The notes under the pieces are model-generated. The model did not search any database, was not told the DNA's origin, and saw only the letters and a program-made list of their open reading frames with translations. 64,000 nucleotides of DNA. Source: Thermogutta terrifontis. GTDB lineage: Bacteria > Planctomycetota > Planctomycetia > Pirellulales > Thermoguttaceae. Position 1 is the first letter of the stretch. Each line of letters starts with the position of its first letter. The stretch covers positions 1,178,001 to 1,242,000 of the forward strand of contig NZ_CP018477.1 in assembly GCF_002277955.1 (NCBI RefSeq), read 5' to 3'. Positions 27,201-35,372 of this stretch are shown piece after piece. The translations under genes and the position numbers were made by a program.

Positions 27201-27736
27201 CGCCACCATTCGCAAAGGAAGTAGGCAACAATGACCGGCACGCCAAAGATGATGAAGAGAAACACCAGATAAGTGACGATGTTGAGAACGCGGGAGAGGA
27301 ATGTGGGGCTGGCCGCTTTGGGTTGTTGGGAAGGAGGCTGCCCAGGTTGAGATTCTTTCCCTTCAGCGGGGGCCTTTGTCGCCTGTTGAGGGCTCGCTGG
27401 AGCGGGGGGAGCCGTTTCGGCCTGACCGGTCGCCTGGGGTTGGGTGCCTGCACCCGCCGTAGCGGGCGGGGCGTTTGGCTGTTCCTGGTCCGGTTTGGCG
27501 ACCGGAGCAGGGGCCTGTGACGTGGCCTTTTCTGATTGAGCCGGAGCTTCGGTCTTCGGCGGAGCTGCTTGTGCCACGGGCGACGGCTGGCTGGCCGAAT
27601 CAGCGACTGCTTCCACGGCCATCGCCAGGGGCGTTATGGCGGTAAAACTCCCACCGCCCACCACTGCGGCAAAGACCAGAGCCGAGGCAATTCCGACTAT
27701 CCAACCAAAACGGCAACGAGTAGAACGGCGTTCCAT
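24209..27736 (-). CDS. secDF: SecDF fusion, protein translocase subunits
   Basis: Proton-driven Sec accessory that completes export across the inner membrane. Single chain of 1175 aa. The ATG at 27736 gives a basic N-terminus and helix (about 10-38); a TTG at 27808 overlapping the yajC stop is less likely. A Pro/Ala/Gln-rich stretch of roughly 120 residues separates this helix from a second helix pair. SecD follows (G-I-D-L-S-G-G-V, large periplasmic P1 region, six-helix block), then SecF (D-I-D-F-T-G-G-V, helix block with Y-S-V-N-D-T). A second Pro/Ala/Ser-rich insert lies in the SecF periplasmic loop. The natural fusion is known in Bacillus and planctomycetes, but the two linkers and extra N-terminal helix are unusual. 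Transcribed after yajC. Confidence 0.94.
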   Translation of the reverse strand: MERRSTRCRFGWIVGIASALVFAAVVGGGSFTAITPLAMAVEAVADSASQPSPVAQAAPPKTEAPAQSEKATSQAPAPVAKPDQEQPNAPPATAGAGTQPQATGQAETAPPAPASPQQATKAPAEGKESQPGQPPSQQPKAASPTFLSRVLNIVTYLVFLFIIFGVPVIVAYFLCEWWRAREYFGRISFILFTIVLAVVILLTRWPPKLGIDLSGGVIMVYEIEGAVRQPGARAQGATDQIDMDQLIAALNRRVNPSGVKEVTIRRFGPQQIEIIVPEVDEEEVAQLERVISSVGTLEFRILANMRDHRRLIERALTLPPDEHELYDDRGNLLAWWVPVAKGQEEAIGNFGEIAVRKGRYRNEDWLEILVVKDRYNVTGADLFRVREGVDEQMQPCVEFILKAGSAQQRFGALTSDNRPDPTTGFTRRLGIILDGYLYSAPQIRSPIFDRGQITGIPSREEVQALIQVLQAGSLPAVLSPTPVSRLVTGPQLGRDIIRQSVIAMILAAIIVFAFMIAYYRFAGVVACLAVILNLLMLVALMILLKAAFTLPGLAGLTLTVGMAVDANVLIYERIREELSRKATLRMAIRNGFEKAMSAIIDSNLTTILTAVVLYFVGTDQVRGFAVTLFLGLVLNLYTAVFIARVIFEIGERRRWIKKLSMMQVIGATNFDFMGVKNYCIAGSAALILLGLVALGMRGQGVLDIDFTGGVAVEVLFNKPKDIAEVRNRLSELRDLAVSDVRIEGEEPGRRYMINTSSPPGMEAEEYLKQVKQKITQVFGDELVHYRVDIEPITQTSFWRDTPGTHLAAGPLSGWPSAIAGLLWGENAPSQAPPQTGNAPASSAQETAAPPSAPATSSAPSQPSESTGAPGTTADHGEKSSTPAKTGAQRFPTRVLLKFEHKLNYETLEGLVKNVLAKLPEPDRDADFELYNEHYRRGDTTGYNQWELRLTLPPEKGMQVAQQVKAELEKTVYFPSSNTIGGKVAGSTRIRALYALVLSVAGMIIYLWVRFTRVSFGVAAAIALVHDVLITVGMIALSAYVANLLSFLLIDEFKIGLAVLAALLTIIGYSVNDTIIIFDRIREVKGKTPFLTPQIINTSVNQTLSRTLITSLTTLFVIVVLYIGGGAGIHAFSFTLLVGVITGTYSSIFIASPILLWLSPRPTGPASQVRSLQYVS

Positions 27737-27804
27737 CGTTAAAGATCTCGCACCTGAGAATCCCTGAAGTGACTCGACTTGAGATTGATCTTTCAGGACC
27801 TGGC

Positions 27805-28170
27805 TCAACCTTCTTTTTGCTTTTCAGAGGGTGTTTCTTCACCCAGAACCTGAGCGATAGCGCTCAGCGTGCAGCGAATTCGCGTGTTGTTCGCGTCGTC
27901 GACACGAATGGTTACCTCGTTGGCTTCTCGGTGGACGTTTGTCACCACCCCGTAGATTCCGCCAATCGTAAGGACTCGGTCGTTTTTCTTCAAGGCGTTG
28001 AGCATGGCCTGGCGTCGGGCACGCTCCTTCCGCTCCGGACGGATGAGCAGGAAGTAAAACACGATGATCAGCGGGATCCAGAGCGTCAACATCATGATGA
28101 GACCGCCCGAGGAACCACCAGCGTTCCCGGCACCGGCTTCGGCCAAGAGAGGCATGAACGAGATCAACAT
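27805..28170 (-). CDS. yajC: Preprotein translocase subunit YajC
   Basis: Small inner-membrane protein that joins SecDF. ATG at 28170 (121 aa) with AAGG eight bases upstream; the frame to 28377 has no coding character. One membrane helix at about 20-40 (M-L-T-L-W-I-P-L-I-I-V-F-Y-F), then R-P-E-R-K-E-R and the conserved soluble part with K-K-N-D-R-V-L-T-I-G-G-I-Y-G-V-V. The stop is 68 bp before the secDF ATG, and the pair forms the usual yajC-secD-secF operon. Confidence 0.94.
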   Translation of the reverse strand: MLISFMPLLAEAGAGNAGGSSGGLIMMLTLWIPLIIVFYFLLIRPERKERARRQAMLNALKKNDRVLTIGGIYGVVTNVHREANEVTIRVDDANNTRIRCTLSAIAQVLGEETPSEKQKEG

Positions 28171-28660
28171 GGAATGGACCTTTTTAATCTTCCGTAGTCC
28201 AGAAAACAACAATCGCATTTCGCGACGGCCCGCCGGATCCGCGATGAGTTGTCTCCACAACCGCGAATCCTTACGCGAGCAAGCCGCCTGGAAAGAAACG
28301 GCTGAAACCAGATGGGCTTCCGCTTTGCCACGGGCATTGATCACCAGCAACTCGCCCGGTATTCCTGCCAAGCCCATGCAGGATGTCTGAATTAAGCATC
28401 TTAAAGCGCCGTGCGGGTGGCTACAAGGGGCAAAACGGCGGGAAGCCGGTGAGATGGGCTTGCGATATCGCGTGCCTGAATCGGACAGGTCTCGCCTGGA
28501 GTGCTGTCTTCTCCTTGTGGAGGGCAGCGTGATTGTGATTGATTGTGCCGCAAAGCTCTATTTTGGGTAAAATAGAAAAGGAAGCGGGATAAAAAGCCTG
28601 CGTTGACAGCCACGGCGGCGCGGCAAGGTTGGGTGAGGCAACATCGGGCGGTGATTGAAA
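28171..28660. other. Divergent intergenic region yajC / TPR gene
   Basis: No gene or repeat seen. An A/T-rich stretch at about 28545-28590 with TAAAAT near 28570 is the likely promoter zone for the TPR gene; no precise promoter is claimed. Confidence 0.4.
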
Positions 28661-29191
28661 ATGACCGCGGGAAAGTTCGACCTTATCCGATCGAAGCACC
28701 TGTTGAGGGAGGCCGAGGGTTACCTTGAGCTGGGGCTCGCCCAGCAAGCCTTGGAGACGCTGGAGCGGCTCCCGGATCCATATTGCGACAATCCAGTGGC
28801 GCTGCTACTCCGCGCGGAGGCCCTCCGCGAGCTGGAGCGATACGAGGAGGCGCTCGGTGTCTTCCAACGCTTGGAAGAGCTCGACCCGGATGATGTGCGT
28901 GTTTATCTTGCCAAGGGCTGGTGTCACAAGCGGGTGGGGCGCATTGATCTGGCGTGTGCCGATTTGGAGAAAGCCGCTGAGCTGGAACCCGACAATCCGC
29001 TCGTCTGTTACAACCTCGCGTGTTACTACAGTCTCGCCGGGAACAAGGATAAGGCCCTGTCTCTTCTCAAAAAGGCACTCACGTTGGAGCCAGACTACCG
29101 GAAGCTGGTTCCCGCCGAAACCGATTTTGATCCCATTCGTTCCGATCCCGAATTCAACCGCCTGCTTGAAGCCGCCGGGGAAACCGCGTAA
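28661..29191 (+). CDS. TPR-repeat protein
   Basis: Cytoplasmic protein of 176 aa without signal peptide. About four tetratricopeptide repeats are visible, each with the pattern A-x-x-L-x-x-x-x-R-Y-x-E-A-L and closing Pro (for example D-D-V-R-V-Y-L-A-K-G-W-C and N-P-L-V-C-Y-N-L-A-C-Y-Y). The last repeat ends with F-D-P-I-R-S-D-P-E-F-N-R-L-L, a common end of bacterial TPR proteins. These repeats mediate protein contacts; the partner is unknown. ATG at 28661 is used instead of the TTG two codons upstream. It is followed by the sialidase-like gene after 228 bp. Confidence 0.8.
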   Translation: MTAGKFDLIRSKHLLREAEGYLELGLAQQALETLERLPDPYCDNPVALLLRAEALRELERYEEALGVFQRLEELDPDDVRVYLAKGWCHKRVGRIDLACADLEKAAELEPDNPLVCYNLACYYSLAGNKDKALSLLKKALTLEPDYRKLVPAETDFDPIRSDPEFNRLLEAAGETA

Positions 29192-29419
29192 ACTCGCGGG
29201 CGGTTGATGGAGAATGGGAACCGGCCCATCCCGCGGGCGCTCGTTCCTCCCGGGCTGATACTGGACTCTGACGGTAGAGCGAGCCTTTTTCGAAATGCGG
29301 TCGGGACCAGATAGATCGACCGAATGGGGAGATTGTCGATTCGAGTGGTTCCATATCCCCCAAAGGTGCAATTTAGCGGTTCTTTGCAGTTCAGAAGTTT
29401 GATTTGACAGGAGCCTGGC

Positions 29420-30652
29420 ATGTCTTCGACGATTTGTCCGCAGCGGGGTGGTCGATCTGCCCTTCGTGATAATTCGAAGGGGGCCCGGGTAAATCGGCGA
29501 CAATTGCTTCTCGCCTTGGCGGGGACGATGGCCGTGCCCGCCGTCGTTCGAGCAGCACGCCTTTTTGGAAGTGAGACGCCCCGTTTCGAGGTTCAGGAAG
29601 TGAAAACGATCAGCCGGCTTCCCCACCGTTATCACGGTTGGCCTACAGTGACGCGACGAAAGAACGGCCAGCTTGTCCTGGTGTATTCGGGCGGGCGCGA
29701 GGCCCACGTGTGTCCATTTGGCCGGGTGGAAATGATGACCTCCAACAACGACGGCCACTGGTGGACTTACCCGCGGGTTTTGTGGGATAGTGCGATCGAC
29801 GATCGTGATTCTGGCGTCCTTGAGACAGTGCGGGGGACTCTCCTTGTGACCACGTTCACCTCGCTGGCGTACGTTCCCCTGTTGACACGAGCCCTGGGGG
29901 CGGAAGGGAAAGGAAGTGATTGGCCTGCCGAAAAACTGGACCGCTGGCGGGCGGCCCACGAGCGCCTCTCCGAAGATGAGCGTCAAAAGCAGCTGGGCGT
30001 GTGGATGATGCGCTCGGAGGATGGGGGTGTCACCTGGTCAGCCCCGTACGATTGCCTGGTGAACAGTCCTCATGGTCCGATTCAGCTTCAGGATGGACGG
30101 CTGCTCTATGCCGGCAAGGACCTCTGGCGAACAAAGAGAGTCGGCGTGTGTGTTTCGCAGGATGACGGTCGAACCTGGGAGTGGCTGGCCACGCTGCCGG
30201 TCCGACAGGGCGATGATCCGAATCAATACCACGAACTGCATGCTGTGGAGACGACCGAGGGCCGATTGGTGCTACAGCTCCGGAATCACAATCCCCAGAA
30301 TGCGGGAGAGACGTTGCAGTGCGAGTCCGATGATGGGGGAAAAACCTGGTCAACTCCACATTCCATCGGGGTGTGGGGATTGCCCTCTCATCTTATTCGA
30401 CTGCGGGACGGACGGCTGCTGATGAGCTACGGCCATCGCCGTGAACCTTTTGGGTGTCAGGCCCGATTGAGCAGCGACGGTGGCCGAACGTGGTCCGAGC
30501 CGCTCGTGATCTATGGAGAGGGAGCGGGCGGCGATTTGGGTTATCCTTCCACTGTAGAACTGGCTGACGGCGGCCTGCTGACGATCTGGTACGAACTGCT
30601 CCGCGAGTCTCCCTACGCTGTGTTGCGGCAGGCCCGCTGGCGGCTCCTCTGA
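29420..30652 (+). CDS. Exported sialidase-like (BNR/Asp-box) protein
   Basis: Predicted exported glycosidase-like protein of 410 aa. AGGAG sits seven bases before the ATG. The N-terminus contains N-R-R-Q-L-L-L-A-L-A-G-T, a Tat-like signal with twin Arg. The body is a six-bladed propeller with four Asp boxes: S-E-D-G-G-V-T-W, S-Q-D-D-G-R-T-W, S-D-D-G-G-K-T-W and S-S-D-G-G-R-T-W. Arg residues in R-R-K-N-G and R-L-R-D-G could form the Arg triad of sialidases, but I cannot confirm it. Planctomycetes carry many such proteins, few tested. It could act on sulfated or sialylated glycans together with sulfatases encoded elsewhere. Confidence 0.82.
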   Translation: MSSTICPQRGGRSALRDNSKGARVNRRQLLLALAGTMAVPAVVRAARLFGSETPRFEVQEVKTISRLPHRYHGWPTVTRRKNGQLVLVYSGGREAHVCPFGRVEMMTSNNDGHWWTYPRVLWDSAIDDRDSGVLETVRGTLLVTTFTSLAYVPLLTRALGAEGKGSDWPAEKLDRWRAAHERLSEDERQKQLGVWMMRSEDGGVTWSAPYDCLVNSPHGPIQLQDGRLLYAGKDLWRTKRVGVCVSQDDGRTWEWLATLPVRQGDDPNQYHELHAVETTEGRLVLQLRNHNPQNAGETLQCESDDGGKTWSTPHSIGVWGLPSHLIRLRDGRLLMSYGHRREPFGCQARLSSDGGRTWSEPLVIYGEGAGGDLGYPSTVELADGGLLTIWYELLRESPYAVLRQARWRLL

Positions 30653-31264
30653 TTTGTTCAGATCGTCTCTCTGTTGGCGGAAAAGCGACTACATGGTGGG
30701 GACGAGGAGCGTGTTTTGCCATCTTGAGGGGGATCCTCCCGGAAGATGGTGCCTGTCAGGTCCGTATCGGCGGAAGCCCATGCTTGCGAGAACCGCTTTT
30801 TGACCGCGGATGCACTTATGAAGGTCTATTTCCGATATGGGGACAGTATTTTCAAGAATTCGTCAAAAGAACTGTGCGCGGCGCAGCCGAACGAATAAAA
30901 CTTGGTACGCGAGGAATTGTTGCTGTGAAAAATGGCACAAATAAGCAGACCTTACAACTACCCTTTTTAGACAAAGCTTTCTGTTAATACACATGTTGGA
31001 TTTTTTGATAAAGAACTCGCTGGCAAGGTTCAAATGTTTTTGCTTTAGTTTTTCATGTATCGCAAGCCATTCAGGAAAAAACTCCGTCTGAACTGTGCGT
31101 TTTAGGTGAACTGAACTATACTAAGAGATAGAGAAGGGCCACGGGCCAATCAATCTGTTACCCGCCAGCTTAAAGACTGCCCGCAGAATACGATCCGTTT
31201 CAAACAGTCGCCATTCGTTATCGTTGAGGTTCTCGCAAGATCTCTTTGTGAGAGGGAGTTTGCT
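30653..31264. other. A/T-rich upstream region of the DUF1559 gene
   Basis: About 600 bp without a gene, richer in A/T than its neighbours from about 30890 to 31130. A TATACT box at 31117-31122 could be the -10 of the DUF1559 promoter, giving a leader of about 135 nt that ends in GAGGGAG just before the ATG at 31265. A frame at 30724-30987 is not gene-like. Confidence 0.5.
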
Positions 31265-31275
31265 ATGCACGTCTA
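31265..31275 (+). pseudogene. Original start of the DUF1559 gene, cut off by IS630
   Basis: ATG at 31265 follows GAGGGAG with six-base spacing. It reads M-H-V and then the T-A of a Tyr codon, where the IS630 begins. Rejoining at 32517 gives T-A-C and stays in frame with the DUF1559 body, so this is the natural N-terminus (M-H-V-Y-A-R-F-N). Confidence 0.8.
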
Positions 31276-31283
31276 CTGCTCCG

Positions 31284-32075
31284 TCACAGGATAATTTTGG
31301 GATAAACAGACTTCAGTTTGCAGCGGGCATCTTCCGCGGTCATTTGCCAGTCGACACCCCGCTGCCGAGCGTTTAGGTCTCCCGACCACGCCGCAATTTC
31401 CTCCTGAAGAAGACGTAACTCTCCCACACGACGCCCCGCTAGACACTGCCGGGTCAAACAGCTCAACTCGCACTCCGCCACGTTCAGCCAACTGCCGTGT
31501 TTCGGCGTGTAAACAAACTCAATGCGACGAACGTACTGACGAGCCCGCTCCGCTGGGAACACCTCGTAAAACGCCCCTTTCGTGTGCGTGTTCAGGTTGT
31601 CGCAGATCAGCGTGATCCGCTCACAGTCCGCGTAACGCCCGTCCAAAAGCGCCGCCACCTCCGTGGCCCAGTCACTCTTCGTCCGACGTTCCCGCGCCGT
31701 TGCCTGACGCCAACCGACCAAGGGCTCGCAAAACAGGAAGATCGCCGCCGTCCCCGCTCGTTCATACTCGTAATCCACTCGCCGGGGATGCCCTCTCGTC
31801 GCCGGAATCGGACGCCGCACTTCCTTCACCAACTGCACCGGCTGCTCATCCATGCAAACGACCGGATGCAACGGATCATATGGCCGACAATACACCTCCA
31901 GCACCTCTTCCATCTGAGCGGCAAACTCCGCATCCGCCTCCGGCGGTATCACCCAGTACTGAATCTTCCGCGCCGTGATCTCGTTTTTTTTAGCGCCCGG
32001 CGTACTGTCTCGTGGCTGATCGATTCCACCACTTTCAGCTCCACCAACCGACGGGCCAGGAGGCGAAGCGTCCAC
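31284..32075 (-). CDS. IS630 transposase, orfB part (DDE domain)
   Basis: Catalytic half of the transposase. The frame is open to 32075, but translation should enter from orfA by a -1 slip on eight A at 31984-31991, because codons before that belong to the wrong frame. The fused protein would be about 378 aa. Catalytic residues are visible as D in V-C-M-D-E-Q-P, D in C-D-N-L-N-T-H and E in N-V-A-E-C-E-L, the DDE triad of the Tc1/mariner-IS630 superfamily. S-W-L-N precedes the Glu as usual. The stop lies eight bases from the left end of the element. Confidence 0.9.
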   Translation of the reverse strand: MDASPPGPSVGGAESGGIDQPRDSTPGAKKNEITARKIQYWVIPPEADAEFAAQMEEVLEVYCRPYDPLHPVVCMDEQPVQLVKEVRRPIPATRGHPRRVDYEYERAGTAAIFLFCEPLVGWRQATARERRTKSDWATEVAALLDGRYADCERITLICDNLNTHTKGAFYEVFPAERARQYVRRIEFVYTPKHGSWLNVAECELSCLTRQCLAGRRVGELRLLQEEIAAWSGDLNARQRGVDWQMTAEDARCKLKSVYPKIIL

Positions 32076-32419
32076 TGACCGTAACCCGCAGGCGGCGGCC
32101 CCAAACGGGTGGCAATGATTTTCGCTTCCACCTCCCCATCCAGAATCTTGTTCGCTGGTGGCCCCGACCGGCTCTTCCCTTCCAGCGTCTCCTCAAAACC
32201 CCGTTCCACAAAACGCTGACGAATCTTCTCCACCGTCTGTCGCCGACACCCGAACGCTTCGGCAATCTGTTGGTCCGTCCAGGCCGGACCGTCCGCGTCC
32301 GCCTTCAGCAGAATCTGAGCGCGACGGACCTTCTGGCTGGTCCCCTTCAGCTTGCGAATGACCTCCTGGCATTTCTGACGTTCTTCCTCGGTCAGCCGGA
32401 CAATATACTTCTTTCGCAT
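31949..32419 (-). CDS. IS630 transposase, orfA part (helix-turn-helix)
   Basis: DNA-binding half of 156 aa from ATG at 32419. It starts [15 protein letters not shown] helix-turn-helix lies near 45-75 ([17 protein letters not shown]). A second helix-rich DNA-binding part follows, ending with [11 protein letters not shown]. The A8 run within A-L-K-K-T allows a -1 shift into orfB; without it, translation stops after 18 more codons. Start ATG at 32419 with AGGAGGGTTGCC just upstream is strong. Confidence 0.9.
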   Translation of the reverse strand: MRKKYIVRLTEEERQKCQEVIRKLKGTSQKVRRAQILLKADADGPAWTDQQIAEAFGCRRQTVEKIRQRFVERGFEETLEGKSRSGPPANKILDGEVEAKIIATRLGPPPAGYGQWTLRLLARRLVELKVVESISHETVRRALKKTRSRRGRFSTG

Positions 32420-33575
32420 GGCAACCCTCCTTGGCAAAAGGGAACGGAAACGACCACCCATCCTATCCCATCCCACCCACCCAAGACAATCCCAAAATTT
32501 TCCTGTGACGGAGCACTACGCCAGGTTCAATCGCAGTAGTATTAGAAGCCTTATTAGGGGTTTCACACTAGTGGAACTTCTTGTGGTCATTGCCATTATT
32601 GGGATCCTTATTGCTTTGTTGCTCCCCGCTGTACAGGCGGCGCGGGAAGCCGCTCGACGGAGCCAGTGCACCAACAACCTCAAGCAGCTTGCTCTGGCCA
32701 TGCACAACTACCACGATGTGTATAACACACTTCCGCGGTCGGGGTATGGCGGGAACGATGCGGGGCGGCCATGGAACAACTGGGAGCGATTCGGGGTCAA
32801 TGTGTGCCTCCTGCCATTCATTGAGCAGAAGGCCCTGGCGGACCAGTTCGTGTATGTGTCGGGAACTCCCTTCGGGACGTATTTCAATGGACCGATGCAG
32901 GTGAAGGTTCCGGCCTTCCTGTGCCCCTCTGCACGACCCTATCGCAATGCCAATAATACGGCGGGTTGGAATGGGCCGGGCTGCAATTATGCATGGTGTT
33001 CAGGGAGCACAACCTACACCGCATGGGGCGCCAACGTGAATTCGTTCAATGGCATGTTTCAGGTACGCATTGAAAAGCCTTTTGCGGCGGTGACGGACGG
33101 CCTTTCGCAGACCGCGATGGTGTCAGAAATCCTTTCCGGCGATGGGGATAGCTCGAAGGCCACGTACCCGTTTGACATTTTCTATCCGCAGGGCGGCGAT
33201 AGCGTGTACAACAATATTGCCAACCAGGATTTCCCCACTCCCGCGGAGTTGCAAACGATTGGTGTGGCGTGCCAAAATCCAGCCGGTGAACGGAGCAACA
33301 ATGGGACTCTCTGGGCGTGGTATCCGCACGCTCAGGTGCTGTTCAACACGGCGGCTCCCCCCAACTGGCAATACCCCAGTTGCGGTGGCAACTGCTGCCC
33401 GGGTGGCGCGCACGACTGGGGCCGGGGTATCATTCCCCCGCGAAGCCTTCATCCTGGTGGGGTGAACGTGGGACTGGGAGACGGTTCTGTCCGCTTTATC
33501 ACGAGCACAATCGACACACTGACCTTCCAGCGGTTGGGACACGCTTCAGACGGCCAGCCAATCCCCGAGTTCTGA
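32418..33575 (+). CDS. DUF1559 pseudopilin-like protein, 5' end displaced by IS630
   Basis: Body of a planctomycete DUF1559 protein: type IV pilin-like N-terminus [15 protein letters not shown] (cleavage after Gly, Glu at +5), then [12 protein letters not shown] and a C-terminal domain closing with [10 protein letters not shown]. The native protein (ATG 31265 joined to 32517) would be 355 aa. The present open frame reaches an ATG at 32418 inside the insertion sequence, without a ribosome binding site and with about 34 foreign codons before the leader. It is probably silenced or poorly expressed. The downstream lipoprotein gene may be affected as well. Confidence 0.88.
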   Translation: MATLLGKRERKRPPILSHPTHPRQSQNFPVTEHYARFNRSSIRSLIRGFTLVELLVVIAIIGILIALLLPAVQAAREAARRSQCTNNLKQLALAMHNYHDVYNTLPRSGYGGNDAGRPWNNWERFGVNVCLLPFIEQKALADQFVYVSGTPFGTYFNGPMQVKVPAFLCPSARPYRNANNTAGWNGPGCNYAWCSGSTTYTAWGANVNSFNGMFQVRIEKPFAAVTDGLSQTAMVSEILSGDGDSSKATYPFDIFYPQGGDSVYNNIANQDFPTPAELQTIGVACQNPAGERSNNGTLWAWYPHAQVLFNTAAPPNWQYPSCGGNCCPGGAHDWGRGIIPPRSLHPGGVNVGLGDGSVRFITSTIDTLTFQRLGHASDGQPIPEF

Positions 33576-33706
33576 TGTCGCTGGACCGGCGCTCGTAGCC
33601 ACTTAGTGCGAACAACCGGGCTTTTTGGGTGATGGGGGCGGCCCAGAGTCGGTCTGAAGTTTTTGGTTCCCCGTGGAAGTCTAAAAAACTGGTGAGGGTT
33701 ACGCCA

Positions 33707-34048
33707 ATGAATATTCGAAAACTCCAACAGATGATTGCGTGCCTGATGGTGGCAGTAGCGGTTGTTGTGCTGGGAGGTTGTGGCAAGAGCGGTGTGCCTG
33801 CTCCCAAGACGTATCAGATACCGATGAAAGGACCGCTCGACGAGGCGAAATCCCTGCTTGAAAACTATGCGAGCGGTGCGCCCTTGGGAAGTGAGGCCTC
33901 TCGATTCCAGGACCTCGTCGATGCCGTCCGGAAGACGGACCCCGCCAAGGCCGACATTTTGGAAAAAGGTTTTGCCGAACTCCAGAAAACGCCTCCGCAA
34001 GGTTTGGCTGGGAAGGCCAAAGAGATTTTGAACGCTCTCAACAAGTAA
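33707..34048 (+). CDS. Small lipoprotein downstream of the DUF1559 gene
   Basis: Lipoprotein of 113 aa. ATG at 33707 with GAGGG eight bases upstream; the frame to 33629 is not used. Signal peptide with lipobox V-L-G-G-C. The mature part is mostly helical (G-P-L-D-E-A-K-S-L-L-E-N-Y, then E-A-S-R-F-Q-D-L-V-D-A-V-R, then a Lys-rich end). Short exported or lipoproteins often follow DUF1559 genes in planctomycetes, so the two are probably partners and an operon. A strong terminator follows at 34128-34154. Function unknown. Confidence 0.75.
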   Translation: MNIRKLQQMIACLMVAVAVVVLGGCGKSGVPAPKTYQIPMKGPLDEAKSLLENYASGAPLGSEASRFQDLVDAVRKTDPAKADILEKGFAELQKTPPQGLAGKAKEILNALNK

Positions 34049-34127
34049 CCGCGATATTGGGAACACAGGGGCTTTGCCGGCTTTTGCCAGCCAGTCCTTG
34101 CTGACCTCCAGAGCGAGATTTTCGTCG

Positions 34128-34154
34128 GGCCTGCCAGACTGACAGGCCTTTTTT
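34128..34154 (+). terminator. Rho-independent terminator after the DUF1559-lipoprotein unit
   Basis: GGCCTG/CAGGCC stem with a nine-base loop region, followed by six T. It closes the transcript 80 bp after the lipoprotein gene. Confidence 0.8.
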
Positions 34155-34329
34155 GTTGCGCGCGACAAGCGCAAGTTATTTTCTGTTAACAAGTTAGAAT
34201 GTTATTTTGCTGGCGGGCATGATATTTGCAACCATTGGCGGGTGTGGTGGTTTTCCCGGCGTGTTCGACCCGCCGGGTGGGAGTTCGGATCGGTTGGCTG
34301 AACAGGCACAAGCAGAAAGGAGACAGGTC

Positions 34330-34776
34330 ATGGCAGTCCCTCCCTTTGGTCCGCAATCTCTGGAACAACTCCGTCGTGAGATGGATCGGTTGTTTAACAG
34401 CTTTCTCGGTGAGTTGCCGGAAGCTCCCTGGCCGTTGCAAGGGCGAGAACGCCTGCCGGTGAACATGTGGGAAACGTCGGATGCCTTTTATGTGGAGGCG
34501 GAAGTTCCCGGCGTGACACAGGATCAAATTGACATCTCCGTGACCGGCAACGAGCTGACCATCAAGGTGCGGCGGCCGCAACCTGCCGAGGAAGGTGTCA
34601 CCTACCATCGACGGGAGCGCGCGACAGGGGAAGCCACGCGGGTGATCCGGTTGCCCGGTGAGGTGGATCACGACCGAGTTCAGGCTGATCTCCAGCTCGG
34701 TGTGCTGACGATCACGCTGCCGAAGGCCGAAGCAACCCGGCCAAGGAAGATCCCCGTGAACGTGCGCACCGGCTGA
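34330..34776 (+). CDS. Hsp20 small heat-shock protein 1
   Basis: ATP-independent holdase of 148 aa. ATG at 34330 with AAAGGAGA about seven bases upstream; earlier in-frame starts (34207) are unlikely. N-terminal arm with L-R-R-E-M-D-R-L-F, typical of Hsp20. The alpha-crystallin domain spans about 40-140 (W-E-T-S-D-A-F-Y-V-E-A-E-V-P-G-V to L-G-V-L-T-I-T-L-P-K). The C-terminal I-x-I/V motif appears as K-I-P-V. A second Hsp20 follows 94 bp later, and both sit near groESL. No CIRCE element was found; A/T-rich sequence at 34170-34205 probably holds the promoter. Confidence 0.93.
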   Translation: MAVPPFGPQSLEQLRREMDRLFNSFLGELPEAPWPLQGRERLPVNMWETSDAFYVEAEVPGVTQDQIDISVTGNELTIKVRRPQPAEEGVTYHRRERATGEATRVIRLPGEVDHDRVQADLQLGVLTITLPKAEATRPRKIPVNVRTG

Positions 34777-34870
34777 GTCGAACGGTGGAACCTCTTTTCT
34801 GCAAGGCTTTGAGGGCAGCAAATCCAAGTGATCAGGATGACTCTTCGTAAATAGGAAAGGAGGGTGAACC

Positions 34871-35266
34871 ATGAGACATCAACACGGTGGGAAACGCGCA
34901 GCCCAGGCGGCTCCGGAACATCTTCGAGGAGATCGGTTTTACAGCCCTGCCGTCGATATCGTGGAAAAGTCCGATGAGATTCTCCTTATCGCCGATGTGC
35001 CGGGGGCTAAACCAGAAGATATTGATGTTCAATTCGAGGATGGCACGCTGACGCTGCATGCCCGGGTAGCGCCGCGATATGGCGAGGGAGTGGAATTTCT
35101 GCGGCAAGAATACGGTGTGGGCGATTTTCTGCGGGTGTTCCATGTGAGTGAAGCCATTGACGCGGCCAAGATCTCGGCAGAATATGCCAATGGGGTTCTC
35201 ACGCTTCATTTGCCGAAATCTGCGGGTCTGCGTCCGCGGAAGATCGAGGTTGCCGTCAAGAGTTGA
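34871..35266 (+). CDS. Hsp20 small heat-shock protein 2
   Basis: Second small heat-shock protein, 131 aa, with the strongest ribosome binding site nearby (AAAGGAGGGTG, about 34855-34865). The N-terminal arm is short and basic (R-H-Q-H-G-G-K-R). The alpha-crystallin domain runs from S-P-A-V-D-I-V-E-K to N-G-V-L-T-L-H-L-P-K, followed by R-K-I-E-V. It differs enough from its neighbour that the pair is an old duplication or separate recruitment. Hetero-oligomers of the two are plausible. Confidence 0.93.
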   Translation: MRHQHGGKRAAQAAPEHLRGDRFYSPAVDIVEKSDEILLIADVPGAKPEDIDVQFEDGTLTLHARVAPRYGEGVEFLRQEYGVGDFLRVFHVSEAIDAAKISAEYANGVLTLHLPKSAGLRPRKIEVAVKS

Positions 35267-35372
35267 GCGGAATCGCGCCATCCCGCCAATGGCAGACGCA
35301 ACGGGCGTCGAGCCTCCGGTGTTTGGGCGGCTGCGACCGCCCATGATTCTTTATCGTGGCGGCAATTGAAAT

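Larger units (their letters stand above)
31276..32516 (-). mobile_element. Complete IS630-family insertion sequence (1241 bp)
   Basis: Ends are 28-bp inverted repeats (31276-31303 and 32489-32516) that differ at two positions; the inner part reads CTCCGTCACAGGA. The element is flanked by TA on both sides (31274-31275 and 32517-32518), the target duplicated by IS630 elements. It carries an orfA/orfB transposase joined by an A8 frameshift site. All DDE residues are present, so it may be active. It is inserted at codon 4 of the DUF1559 gene, with the transposase on the opposite strand. Confidence 0.93.

Noticed and set aside
30724-30987. 87-codon frame before the DUF1559 gene
   Set aside because: No ribosome binding site and random composition; it lies in A/T-rich upstream DNA.
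34170-34205. Sigma-32-type heat-shock promoter for hsp20
   Set aside because: TAGAAT is present at 34195-34200 but no matching -35 of either sigma class is clear.
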